In this document: positions 35,821 to 44,066 of the stretch, piece after piece | Layout: every line of letters starts with the position of its first letter | Position numbering within the stretch: position 1 is the first letter of the stretch | Assembly: GCA_014656495.1 (NCBI GenBank) | Contig: BNCN01000003.1 | Location: 1-64,000, forward strand | Length of the DNA: 64,000 bases | DNA from: Comamonas sp. KCTC 72670 | GTDB taxonomy: Bacteria > Myxococcota > Myxococcia > Myxococcales > Myxococcaceae | Direction: 5' to 3' | Notes under the pieces: model-generated | What the model saw: the letters and a program-made list of their open reading frames with translations, nothing else | What the model was told of the DNA's origin: nothing | Database searches by the model: none | Made by a program: the position numbers and the translations under genes

Positions 35821-36509
35821 AGTGTCTCCGTTGCCTCGTACGGCTGCCAGGGCAGGTCCGAGTACGTCGTCTCACCTGCCTCCTCCGGCTCCATGCGCCG
35901 CGAGAAGGGCGGGGCCTTCAAGGTCGCGATGCGAATGCCTACCTCGAGAATCTTGTCATTGGGATGCAGGCCGCGACATGCCGCGGAAGCGACGCGCGCC
36001 AGCAACCGGGTGCCGTGCTCACGCCGGACCTTTCGCTCCTGCTCCACGGCCGCGACGGCCTCCCGGTAGGCCGGCGTGTCCTCGGGCTTCTTGAGCAGAC
36101 GGCGGGCCGCTTCGTCATCCTGTGCATGCAACATCGTCACGCCCGTGATTTGAGCCCGGTCCAGCCGGTCCGCGGGCGTCAGGCGATGGCGGCGCTTGAG
36201 GTCCCGCAGGGGTTGGGTGATGTCAACGACGGGGTGCTCACGCACCACCCGGTGGGCATCCTCCGTCCGACAGGACACCAACAGCGCACGTGATTGAGCC
36301 ACCACGTTGGGCGCGAACAGCGTCCAGCGCTGGGAGAAGAAGGGCTCCATGTAGCCCTTCACCGGCTGAAACACGCGCAACTTCAACGGGTTGATGGGTG
36401 TCAGATAGGCGAGTGTGACGCCGAAATGCACCGCGAGCAGCAGCGCCAATCCAATGGGCGCGACGCGAATGAACCACTGAGCCAGGAGACGCCTGCGCTT
36501 GTCAGCCAA
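35817..36509 (-). CDS. SdpA-like / DUF5819-like single-pass membrane protein
   Basis: About 230 residues. One N-terminal transmembrane helix (VAPIGLALLLAVHFGVTLAY) is followed by a soluble domain with MEPFFSQRWTLFAPNVVAQS, the W-x-LFAPN motif found in DUF5819 and SdpA-type partners of HTTM proteins. I choose TTG at 36509 because a strong GGGAGGTG site lies 5-7 bases upstream. A GTG at 36536 gives 239 residues and would place that site inside the gene. The stop overlaps the HTTM start (GTGA), so the two are translationally coupled. The SdpA link is by motif and context, not by alignment. Confidence 0.7.
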   Translation of the reverse strand: MADKRRRLLAQWFIRVAPIGLALLLAVHFGVTLAYLTPINPLKLRVFQPVKGYMEPFFSQRWTLFAPNVVAQSRALLVSCRTEDAHRVVREHPVVDITQPLRDLKRRHRLTPADRLDRAQITGVTMLHAQDDEAARRLLKKPEDTPAYREAVAAVEQERKVRREHGTRLLARVASAACRGLHPNDKILEVGIRIATLKAPPFSRRMEPEEAGETTYSDLPWQPYEATETL

Positions 36510-36558
36510 TGCCGCACCTCCCGATAGGGGTTGCACGCTTTGTGACTGCGAGGCGTCA

Positions 36559-36588
36559 CTTGTACAGTTTTCAAGAAATCGGAGTCAA
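36559..36588 (-). promoter_or_regulatory. Predicted promoter of the Sdp-like cassette
   Basis: On the minus strand TTGACT (36583-36588) is followed after 16-18 bases by TGTACA or TACAAG (within 36559-36566). The surrounding 80 bases are notably A/T-richer than the neighbourhood. Transcription would start about 40 bases before the proposed TTG start. Confidence 0.45.
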
Positions 36589-36640
36589 CCGCACCCGGGA
36601 AAAATCTGACTTGGTTGCATTGTGCGCCACCGGGTCAACC

Positions 36641-37585
36641 TCAACTCACGGCGCACTTGAGCAGTCTTTGTAACATGGAATGTAACAACGCCTGCCCGCG
36701 CAACGCCTCACGCCACCGCGCGGGGATGCCTTCCACGCCGTGGACCAACCCGGCGATGCCCCCCGCCACCGCCGCCGTGGTGTCCGTGTCCCGGCCGAGC
36801 CGCACGGCGGCCTTCACCACCTGCTCGTAGGTGTTGCCTCCGGCGACGCATTGCCACGCGGAGCGCAGGCAGTCGACGACATAGCCCGTGCCTGTTCCCC
36901 GGAGGCCTTCCCAGCCGGGCGGCACGACCTGTGTCTCAAGCTCGACCCGTGCCTCGGTGCCTTCTGGATACAGCGAACGGAAGGTGGTCAGCGCCTCCTC
37001 CCACGGGTTCGTGGCGCCCTCCAGGATGCGGCGAGCCCACAGGCAATACACCGCGCAGCAGACCTGCGAGCGCGGGTGCCCGTGCGTGACACGCGATTGC
37101 GTCATCGCGTCCGACACCAGCTCCGCGTCAGCGCCCGCGTGCCAGAGGGCCAATGGCAACACGCGCATCAACGCGCCGTTGCCGTTGTCTTGCTCCCCCC
37201 GGGGGCCGGCCTGGAGCGCAGGTGTTCCGGCGTGGATGTCCATGAGCGCCACGCGCGTCTGGATGCCCACGTCGAACACCTGGCCATCCACCGCGAGGTA
37301 GCCCCACTCCATCCAGTTCACCAGACGCCGCCCCAGGTCCTCCGGGTCCAAGCGCCCCTGGTAGAGCAGCGAGTCCAGCAGACACAGCGCCTGCGCGCCG
37401 TCGTCGGACCACGTGCCCGGCGGCACACCGTCATGCGCGCGCGGAAAGCCCTCGGGGGGTTGGAAGTCGATCTGCTCGGGCGCGGGGATCCGTCCGGGGG
37501 CGTGGAACTCGTACGGCACGCCCAGCGCGTCCCCCACGAGCAACCCGTAGATGCCTCCCACAATCCGCTCTTCCCGCGTCGGCAT
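36641..37585 (-). CDS. ADP-ribosylglycohydrolase family protein
   Basis: A 314-residue DraG/ARH-type hydrolase that removes ADP-ribose from proteins or small molecules. The family landmarks are GGIYGLLVGDALGVPYEF at residues 10-27, the metal-binding TWSDDGAQALCLLDSLL near 58, and the C-terminal GRDTDTTAAVAGGIAGLVHG carrying the second Mg site (D-T-D). All metal ligands appear intact. No ADP-ribosyltransferase is visible nearby. It ends before the predicted promoter of the Sdp-like cassette on the same strand. Start is the ATG at 37585 (MPTREERIVGG). Confidence 0.9.
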   Translation of the reverse strand: MPTREERIVGGIYGLLVGDALGVPYEFHAPGRIPAPEQIDFQPPEGFPRAHDGVPPGTWSDDGAQALCLLDSLLYQGRLDPEDLGRRLVNWMEWGYLAVDGQVFDVGIQTRVALMDIHAGTPALQAGPRGEQDNGNGALMRVLPLALWHAGADAELVSDAMTQSRVTHGHPRSQVCCAVYCLWARRILEGATNPWEEALTTFRSLYPEGTEARVELETQVVPPGWEGLRGTGTGYVVDCLRSAWQCVAGGNTYEQVVKAAVRLGRDTDTTAAVAGGIAGLVHGVEGIPARWREALRGQALLHSMLQRLLKCAVS

Positions 37586-37745
37586 GGTGCGCCCTCCCCT
37601 GAGGAAACCGCCACCGTAGGACAGTCTCGCTGAAGACGTACAGGCGGCGGGGCCCGGGCCGAACACCCGCGGGTGCAACGAAATTGCGCCTGCGACAGGG
37701 CGCATGCAGGCTCGCGGACGAGTCACCTTCTCCAAGGAGTCCCCC

Positions 37746-38555
37746 ATGTCGTCCGTGTCGCCCCTCGCCATGCCCGAGGCCTGGAACCTCGTGGCCCCCG
37801 AGTACGTGCGCGAGCTGATGCCCACCTTCGAGACGTTCTCCCGGGACGCGCTCATCCGGGCCGGCGTGGTGCAAGGGATGCGCGTGGTCGACGTCGCCGC
37901 GGGCCCCGGGACGCTCGCGCTGCTCGCCGCGCGCAATGGCGCCCGCGTGACGGCCGTGGACTTCGCACCGGAGATGCTCTCCGCCCTGCGCGCGCGCACC
38001 TCCGAGGCCCAGCTGTCCGTGGAGGTCCTGGAGGGCGACGGCATGGCCCTGCCCTTCGAGGAGCACGCGTTCGACGCGGCCTTCTCCATGTTCGGCCTGA
38101 TGTTCTTCCCGGAGCGCGAGCGAGGCTTCCGCGAGCTCCACCGCGTGCTGAAACCCGGCGGACGCGCGGTCATCTCCAGTTGGACGCCCTTCGACCGCTC
38201 GCGAGAGCTGCGAGCCGTCTACACCCCCCTCTGGGAAGCGCTCGGCGTGCCGCCTCCGACGGCGGCCCCCGCGCCCCTGTCTGACGCGGAGTCCTGCCAG
38301 CGAGAGATGGGCCAGGGCGGCTTCTGCGACGTCACCGTCCACGAGGTCGAGGGGCACATCGACTACCCGTCCACCGCCGCCATGGTGGACGCGACCACCC
38401 GCTCCAGCGCCCCCGTGGTGCTGGCCAGCAAGGCGATGGGCGACCAGTGGGAGCCCCTGCTCTGGTCCATGCACGAGCGCGCGCTGTCGGAGCTGGGCTC
38501 GGGCCCCCAGCGCGTCACCCTCACCGCCTACCTGACGGTCGGCGCCCGCAGGTAG
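37746..38555 (+). CDS. SAM-dependent class I methyltransferase
   Basis: 269 residues, ATG at 37746 with AAGGAG upstream. Motif I VVDVAAGPGTLALLAARNG, motif post-I VTAVDFAPEML, motif II AFDAAFSMFGLMFFPERERG and motif III RVLKPGGRAVISSW place it with Methyltransf_11/ubiE-like small-molecule methyltransferases. The substrate is unknown. It is convergent with folD, with only 12 bp between the stops. Confidence 0.88.
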   Translation: MSSVSPLAMPEAWNLVAPEYVRELMPTFETFSRDALIRAGVVQGMRVVDVAAGPGTLALLAARNGARVTAVDFAPEMLSALRARTSEAQLSVEVLEGDGMALPFEEHAFDAAFSMFGLMFFPERERGFRELHRVLKPGGRAVISSWTPFDRSRELRAVYTPLWEALGVPPPTAAPAPLSDAESCQREMGQGGFCDVTVHEVEGHIDYPSTAAMVDATTRSSAPVVLASKAMGDQWEPLLWSMHERALSELGSGPQRVTLTAYLTVGARR

Positions 38556-38567
38556 CGAAGCGCCGCG

Positions 38568-39416
38568 TCAGCGCAGGGTGCGCTCGGCGGCCTCGAGCGT
38601 GTTGCGCATCAACATCGCGATGGTCATGGGCCCCACCCCGCCAGGCACCGGGGTGATGTACGCGGCGCGCTCGGCGGCGGCCGCGAACTCCACGTCCCCC
38701 ACCAGCTTGCCGTCCGGCTTGCGGTTCATGCCCACGTCGATGACCACGGCGCCGGGCTTGATCCACGCGCCCTTCACCAGCTCGGCCACGCCCACGGCGA
38801 CGACCAGGATGTCCGCGCCCTCCACCTCGCTGCGCAGGTCGCTCTTGCTGTGGCAGATGGTCACCGTGGCGTTCTTCTGGAGCAGCATCAACGCCATGGG
38901 CTTGCCCACGATGTTGCTGCGCCCCACCACCACGGCCCGCTTGCCCGCGGGGTCGCAGCCAATCTCCTCCAAGAGCCGCATCACCCCGTAGGGGGTGCAC
39001 GCGCGGGTGGCGGGCCGGCCCAGCAGCAGGTTGCCGGCGTTGAGGGGGTGGAAGCCGTCCGCGTCCTTCTCCGGCTTCACGGCGGCGATGATGACGTCCG
39101 GGTCGATGTGCCGGGGCAGCGGGAGCTGCACCAGGATGCCGTGCACCGCCGGGTCCTCGTTGAGCTGGTGGATGACCTTCAACAACGCCTCCTGGGAGAC
39201 GTCCGCGTCCGGGTGGAGCTCCCAGGAGTTGAAGCCCACCTCCTCGGCGGCCTTCTTCTTCCCGTTGACGTAGACCTTGGAGGCGGGGTCCTCCCCCACG
39301 CGCACCACGGCGAGCCCCGGCGTCAGGCCGTGCTCGCGCTTGAGCCGGTCCACCTCCGCCTTGACCTCCGCACGCACTCGCGCCGCGACCGCCTTGCCAT
39401 CCATCAACTGGGCCAT
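38568..39416 (-). CDS. folD: Bifunctional methylene-THF dehydrogenase/methenyl-THF cyclohydrolase
   Basis: A 282-residue cytosolic enzyme interconverting 5,10-methylene-THF and 10-formyl-THF with NADP. The catalytic lysine region [24 protein letters not shown], the dinucleotide site [17 protein letters not shown] and [19 protein letters not shown] are all present. The ATG at 39416 ([11 protein letters not shown]) matches the family start; one at 39428 would overlap the divergent gene. It joins metF and gcvTHP as a third one-carbon locus in the window, though not in the same operon. Confidence 0.96.
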   Translation of the reverse strand: MAQLMDGKAVAARVRAEVKAEVDRLKREHGLTPGLAVVRVGEDPASKVYVNGKKKAAEEVGFNSWELHPDADVSQEALLKVIHQLNEDPAVHGILVQLPLPRHIDPDVIIAAVKPEKDADGFHPLNAGNLLLGRPATRACTPYGVMRLLEEIGCDPAGKRAVVVGRSNIVGKPMALMLLQKNATVTICHSKSDLRSEVEGADILVVAVGVAELVKGAWIKPGAVVIDVGMNRKPDGKLVGDVEFAAAAERAAYITPVPGGVGPMTIAMLMRNTLEAAERTLR

Positions 39417-39421
39417 AAGGC

Positions 39422-40291
39422 ATGGCACTCTATGCGAAACTCCCCCGCCGGAAAGGGAGCGGAACCTCGGTCATGGGCGCAGGGACAGTACTGGGAGCGA
39501 TGTTGGGGCTGATGGCCGGGCTGCTCGTGGGCAGCCCGTGGGCCATCGTCCTGTTCCTCATCGCGGGCGGCTTCGCGGGGCGCTACTACGACGCCCTGAA
39601 CGCGATGCCGCCCCAGGACCCCGAGGCCCTGTCCGACTTCGCGCCGACGTATCCCCTGCCCTACGACGACACGGCCGGGCACGCGCTCTCCAGGCGGGAG
39701 GAAGAGCCCTACGAGCAGCTCGCCAGCGACCTGTGCGCCGTCTTCGTGGAGGTGGCCCACGCCGACGGGGAGGTCCGCCGCGACGAGGTGAAGGTGGTGC
39801 GCCGGTACTTCCAGAAGACGCTGGGCTACGGGCCCGAGGCGCTGGAGGTCGTCCGGGGCCACCTGAAGACCTTCCTCAACCACCCGCCCGACCTGGACGC
39901 CGCGGTGAGCGCCTGCGAGGCGCAGCTGCCCGCGAGCGAGCGGCACCGGCTGCTCGACACGCTGTACGAGCTGGCGCTGGCGGACGGCGGCATGCAGCGC
40001 TCCGAGCGCGAGGTGCTGCGCCGCGTGGCCGAGGGCCTGGGCATCTCCGAGGCGGACGAGCACGCCATCATCTCCGCCCACCTGGGCGCCAGCGACGAGC
40101 ACTACGCCGCCCTGGGCCTGACGCCGGACGCGACGGACGTGGAGGTGAAGCGCGCCTTCCGGCAGCTCGCCGCCGAGTTCCATCCCGACAAAGCCGCCCA
40201 CCTGGGCCGCCAGGCCGCCGAGCAGGCGGCCCGTCGCTTCCAGGAGGTCCGCGACGCGTACGAAGAGATTCGGCGCCTGCGCGGCCTGTGA
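39422..40291 (+). CDS. TerB/J-domain membrane protein (DjlA-like)
   Basis: 289 residues. Two hydrophobic stretches ([20 protein letters not shown], then [20 protein letters not shown]) are followed by a TerB-type helical domain ([20 protein letters not shown], residues about 95-215) and a C-terminal J-domain ([20 protein letters not shown] with the HPD motif in EFHPDKAAH). This order matches DjlA, a membrane co-chaperone that stimulates DnaK ATPase. The start could also be the ATG at 39473. It is divergent from folD with a 5-bp gap and lies about 50 bp upstream of the Smr gene. Confidence 0.85.
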   Translation: MALYAKLPRRKGSGTSVMGAGTVLGAMLGLMAGLLVGSPWAIVLFLIAGGFAGRYYDALNAMPPQDPEALSDFAPTYPLPYDDTAGHALSRREEEPYEQLASDLCAVFVEVAHADGEVRRDEVKVVRRYFQKTLGYGPEALEVVRGHLKTFLNHPPDLDAAVSACEAQLPASERHRLLDTLYELALADGGMQRSEREVLRRVAEGLGISEADEHAIISAHLGASDEHYAALGLTPDATDVEVKRAFRQLAAEFHPDKAAHLGRQAAEQAARRFQEVRDAYEEIRRLRGL

Positions 40292-40341
40292 CACCGGGTT
40301 ACATCCCCCCAGACGCCCACGACGAGGACAGAGCTCCAGCC

Positions 40342-41055
40342 ATGAGCCAGCAGCGCAACGGCCCCAAGAAGAAGGAACCGGCGTTCGCCAACAACCCCTT
40401 CAAGTCCGCCATCCAGACGATGAAGGACCAGGAGAAGAAGGCGGCGCAGGAGAAGGCCGCCACGGAGGCCACCCAGCGCAAGGCCGCGGCGCCCCCGCCC
40501 CGGGCCGCGAAGGCCCCCAAGGTCCGCGAGGAGGACGAGGCCTCCCTCTTCTTCTCCGCCATGGACGGCGTGCAGCAGATGACCCACCGGGGCGAGGCCC
40601 CCACCCCCAACCCGCGCTTGCCGGAAATCATCGACGAGAACGCGGAGGCGCTGGCGCAGCTCTCCGAGCTGGTCGCCGGCCAGGGGGACTTCGACTTCTC
40701 CGGCTCGGACGAGTTCCTCGAGGGCGCGGGCCCCGGCATCGACCGGAACCTGCTGCGCGCGCTGCGCCGCGGAGACTTCGCCATCCAGGGACAGTTGGAC
40801 CTTCACGGAAAGACGCAGCTGGAGGCCCGCGACGCGCTGGAGCGTTTCCTCGGCGACAGCCGCCGCGCGAAGCGGCGCTGCGTGCTGGTGGTCCACGGCC
40901 GCGGTTTGAATTCCAAGGACCAGATTCCGGTGCTGAAGGAGCGGCTCAAGGGCTGGCTGTCCGAGAAGCGGATTGGCCGGATGGTGCTGGCGTTCGCTAC
41001 CGCACGTCCCCAGGACGGCGGCACCGGCGCGGTGTACGTCCTGCTCCGGCGGTAG
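40342..41055 (+). CDS. Smr-domain protein
   Basis: 237 residues. A Lys/Ala-rich N-terminus of about 70 residues leads to an acidic middle part and a C-terminal Smr domain with GQLDLHGKTQLEARDALERF, CVLVVHGRGLNSKDQIPVLK and DGGTGAVYVLLRR. Smr domains, first seen at the end of MutS2, nick or bind nucleic acids; stand-alone forms act in RNA cleavage or ribosome rescue in other bacteria. The LDLHG and HGRG motifs are intact. It is 50 bp downstream of the DjlA-like gene. Confidence 0.88.
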   Translation: MSQQRNGPKKKEPAFANNPFKSAIQTMKDQEKKAAQEKAATEATQRKAAAPPPRAAKAPKVREEDEASLFFSAMDGVQQMTHRGEAPTPNPRLPEIIDENAEALAQLSELVAGQGDFDFSGSDEFLEGAGPGIDRNLLRALRRGDFAIQGQLDLHGKTQLEARDALERFLGDSRRAKRRCVLVVHGRGLNSKDQIPVLKERLKGWLSEKRIGRMVLAFATARPQDGGTGAVYVLLRR

Positions 41056-41092
41056 CCTTTACGCGCGCCCGGCACTGTGCATACATGCCGCC

Positions 41093-42088
41093 ATGGCACG
41101 CGATCTGATCGACCTGCATATCCACGTGGGTGGCGCGGTGGCGCCCCACATCCTCTGGTCCATCGCCCACCAGCAGGGCTTCAAGCTCCCGGTGAAGAAC
41201 TACTTCGACTTCGTGGAGCTCATCACCTCGCGTCCGGGCAAGGTGGGCAGCCTGGACGACTACCTCAAGATCCTCCACACCTGGACGGAGAAGATTCAGT
41301 CCTCGCCCAGCGCGATCGAGCGCTCCGTCTACGAGGTCATCGGCAAGGAGTACCGCGGCAGCCGCGTGACGCAGATGGAGCTGCGCTTCAACCCGATGAA
41401 GCGCAACCTCAACTCGGAGCTGGACCTGGACCACATCATCCACGCCGCGCTGCGCGGCATGGACCGCGCGGTGCTGGAGTACGGCGTGAAGATGGGCCTC
41501 ATCTTCTGCCTGGCGCGTGAGTTCGACCACCGCCTCAACAGCATCATCGTGGACAAGGCCATCAAGTACCGCACGCGCGGCGTGTACGGCATCGACCTGG
41601 CGGGCACGGAGACGAACGCCATGGAGCTGCGGCCGGAGGTCGTCTCCCAGTACGAGGAGCTCTTCTCGCGCGCCCGCCGCGCCGGGCTCAAGTGCACGGT
41701 GCACACCGGAGAGACGCGCGGCACCGGCGCCGAGGGCGTCATGTCGGTGGTGGAGAAGCTCCAGCCGCACCGCATCGGCCACGGCATCCGCGCCGCCTAC
41801 GACGAGCACGCGATGAAGGTGCTGCGCGAGCGCGACATCGTCCTGGAGCTGTGCCCCACGTCCAACCTGCACACCAAGGCCGTGGAGGGCGTGGAGGAGC
41901 TGCGCCACATCGTCCGCACCTTCTGGGACCGCAAGGTGAAGTTCACCATCAACACGGACGGCCCCTACCTGCTGGAGACGGACATGCGGCGGGAGATCGA
42001 CATCATCGAGCAGAACGGCATCCTCACGCCCGAGCAGGTGGACCAGACGCTCGCCTGGGCCCGCGAAGCCTCGTTCATCCCGGCCTGA
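41093..42088 (+). CDS. Adenosine-deaminase-family amidohydrolase with altered substrate residues
   Basis: 331 residues of the metal-dependent purine deaminase fold. The Zn-binding HxH is in DLHIHVGGAV (residues 8 and 10), the catalytic His-Glu in CTVHTGETRG near 203, a histidine in HRIGHGIRAAYD, and the metal Asp in TINTDGPYL near 288. Authentic adenosine deaminases have HxHLDGA and NTDDP. Here the Asp that binds the ribose 5'-OH and the second Asp after the metal ligand are both Gly. Deamination is therefore plausible but the substrate may not be adenosine. It is 8 bp upstream of pyrD, in one operon. Confidence 0.85.
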   Translation: MARDLIDLHIHVGGAVAPHILWSIAHQQGFKLPVKNYFDFVELITSRPGKVGSLDDYLKILHTWTEKIQSSPSAIERSVYEVIGKEYRGSRVTQMELRFNPMKRNLNSELDLDHIIHAALRGMDRAVLEYGVKMGLIFCLAREFDHRLNSIIVDKAIKYRTRGVYGIDLAGTETNAMELRPEVVSQYEELFSRARRAGLKCTVHTGETRGTGAEGVMSVVEKLQPHRIGHGIRAAYDEHAMKVLRERDIVLELCPTSNLHTKAVEGVEELRHIVRTFWDRKVKFTINTDGPYLLETDMRREIDIIEQNGILTPEQVDQTLAWAREASFIPA

Positions 42089-42096
42089 GTCCGCCC

Positions 42097-43179
42097 ATGT
42101 ACGGACTCACCCGTTCGCTGCTCTTCCAGCTGTCCGCCGAGCGCGCGCACCGGCTCGGCATGGCGGGGCTCCACTACCTGGGCCGCTCGCGGGACTTGTG
42201 CGAGTCCCTGCGGGAGAAGGCCCTGGAGGGGGCCCCACCGAACCTGGCCGTGGAGGTGGCGGGGATGCGCTTCGCCCACCCCGTGGCGCTGGCCGCGGGC
42301 CTGGACAAGGACGCCGAGGCCGTGGACGGACTCTTCGCCTGCGGCTTCTCCGCGGTGGAGATTGGCACCCTCACGCCCCGGCCCCAGCCCGGCAACCCCA
42401 GCCCCCGCCTGTTCCGCCTGCCGGAGCACCGGGCCGTCATCAACCGCATGGGCTTCAACAACCACGGCGCCGCCCAGGCCGCCACGCGGCTGCGGATGCA
42501 GACGTGGCGCCCCGGCCCGCTGGGCGTGAACATCGGGAAGAACAAGGACACGCCCCTGGAGCAGGCGGTGGAGGACTACGTGGCCTGCGTGGACGCGCTG
42601 GCGCCGCTGGGGGACTACGTGGTGGTCAACGCCTCGTCCCCCAACACGCCGGGCCTGCGCAAGCTGCAGGAGCCCGAGCAGCTCACCCAGTTGCTGGGCG
42701 CGGTGCAGGCGCGCCTGGCCTCCGTGGCCCCGGGCAAGCCGCTGTTCCTCAAGATTGCCCCGGACCTCACGCCCGAGGCCGTGGACGAGGTGGTGGACGT
42801 GGCGCGGGCCTGCAAGCTCGCCGGGCTCATCGCCACCAACACCACCCTGGCCCGCCCCTTCGAGCACCCCCTGGCGAAGGAAGCCGGGGGCCTGTCCGGC
42901 GCGCCCGTGCGGGAGCCGGCCAACGCCGTCATCCGCCGGGCCTACGCGCGCAGCGGCGGCGCCCTGCCGATCATCGGCGTGGGCGGCGTCTTCACCGCCC
43001 AGGACGTCTACGAGAAGCTGCGCGCGGGCGCGTCCGTGGTGCAGGTGTACACGGGGTTCATCTACGAGGGGCCCGGCATGGTGGGGCACATCCTCCCCGC
43101 CCTGGCCACGCTGCTCGCCCGGGACGGGTTCAAACAGGTCCGCGACGCGATTGGCGCCGAACACCGGGCCACCGCCTGA
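42097..43179 (+). CDS. pyrD: Quinone-dependent dihydroorotate dehydrogenase
   Basis: A 360-residue class 2 enzyme oxidising dihydroorotate to orotate in pyrimidine synthesis, tied to membrane quinone. The N-terminal extension (MYGLTRSLLFQLSAERAHRL) marks the membrane-associated class 2 form. AAGLDKDAEAVDGLFACGF, the catalytic serine in VNASSPNTPGLRKLQ near residue 179, TNTTLARP and the FMN phosphate site IIGVGGVFTAQD are present. It is 8 bp after the deaminase-family gene, suggesting a shared nucleotide-metabolism transcript. Confidence 0.96.
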   Translation: MYGLTRSLLFQLSAERAHRLGMAGLHYLGRSRDLCESLREKALEGAPPNLAVEVAGMRFAHPVALAAGLDKDAEAVDGLFACGFSAVEIGTLTPRPQPGNPSPRLFRLPEHRAVINRMGFNNHGAAQAATRLRMQTWRPGPLGVNIGKNKDTPLEQAVEDYVACVDALAPLGDYVVVNASSPNTPGLRKLQEPEQLTQLLGAVQARLASVAPGKPLFLKIAPDLTPEAVDEVVDVARACKLAGLIATNTTLARPFEHPLAKEAGGLSGAPVREPANAVIRRAYARSGGALPIIGVGGVFTAQDVYEKLRAGASVVQVYTGFIYEGPGMVGHILPALATLLARDGFKQVRDAIGAEHRATA

Positions 43180-43210
43180 CGCATCAAGTCAAGTCGCGGA
43201 CAAAAAATGA

Positions 43211-43247
43211 GCGCTCGCCGGCGCCTTGGAGTTTCACCGGCGAGCGC
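43211..43247 (-). terminator. Intrinsic terminator of the DUF4097-like gene
   Basis: GCGCTCGCCGG (43211-43221) and CCGGCGAGCGC (43237-43247) form a perfect 11-bp stem. Read on the minus strand it is followed by TCATTTTTTG, a proper T-run. It therefore ends the minus-strand transcript; it may also slow plus-strand transcription leaving pyrD. Confidence 0.85.
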
Positions 43248-43278
43248 CCCGGGCCCAGTGCTGGACGGGCCTCGAAAG

Positions 43279-43965
43279 CTATGGGTGCACGGCGAGCGAG
43301 CCGCTGACCGTGCTGACTTCCATCGACTGGGTGCCCGCGCCGTACGTCTTCTCGCGGCTGCCCATCATCGCGGCGCTGTCGTTGAAACGACCGCTGACCG
43401 TATTGAATTCCACCGTGACATCCGCCTTGGCCGGCAGCTTCAGCCGGACATCCCCGCTCACCGTGGTCACAGAAGTAGTCACGAACTTCCGTGGTGCCAG
43501 TGCCACGCTGCCTTCCACCGTGCTGACAGCCAACCGCTCCTCGGAACCGTTGATTTCCACACGGCCCCCCACCGTCGTCAGCTCCTGCGCCCCCGCCACC
43601 CCGTTCACCGTCACCGGGCCACCCACCGTGGCCACTTCCAGACGCGCTCCCCGGGGCACCTTCACCGTGAACCGAACCGGCTGCATCTTCTGACGGCAGG
43701 TCTGCATTCCTTCTTCACACGGGCCGCAACAAACCCGCGCTCGGATGTCGTCTCCTGTTTGGACGACCTGCACCTCGACTTCGTTCCGAGATTTCTCCGC
43801 GCCTTCCCGAACAACCTCGAAAACCACGTCATTCCCGTCTACCCCATCTACGCGCACCGCGCCATCAACATTGGCGATGTGGACAGCGGGCGTACCCTCC
43901 GTGCCGAACTTCCACGTCTGGGTGGCGGGCGCGGCGGCGAGGACCAACAGCAGGGGCAGAACCAT
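43279..43965 (-). CDS. Exported DUF4097-type beta-repeat protein with Cys-rich loop
   Basis: 228 residues. Signal peptide MVLPLLLVLAAAPA is followed by parallel-beta repeats (VHIANVDGAVRVDGV, VATVGGPVTVNGV, LTTVGGRVEINGS, VSTVEGSVALAP, VTTVSGDVRLKLP, FNTVSGRFNDS, VSTVSGSLAVHP), the DUF4097/adhesin-like pattern. An unusual loop around residues 78-92 (CCGPCEEGMQTC) carries four cysteines that could form disulfides or bind metal. The role is unknown; a periplasmic or cell-surface location is expected. It is followed by a clear terminator. Confidence 0.8.
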   Translation of the reverse strand: MVLPLLLVLAAAPATQTWKFGTEGTPAVHIANVDGAVRVDGVDGNDVVFEVVREGAEKSRNEVEVQVVQTGDDIRARVCCGPCEEGMQTCRQKMQPVRFTVKVPRGARLEVATVGGPVTVNGVAGAQELTTVGGRVEINGSEERLAVSTVEGSVALAPRKFVTTSVTTVSGDVRLKLPAKADVTVEFNTVSGRFNDSAAMMGSREKTYGAGTQSMEVSTVSGSLAVHP

Positions 43966-44066
43966 GGCGGAGCTCCGGAAGGAGTGGGACTCACCCCGCC
44001 CTACGCCCTGGTTCCGCCCTCATTGCGCCCGGTGAGGAAGCAGTATCCACACCGCTCTGACACGGC

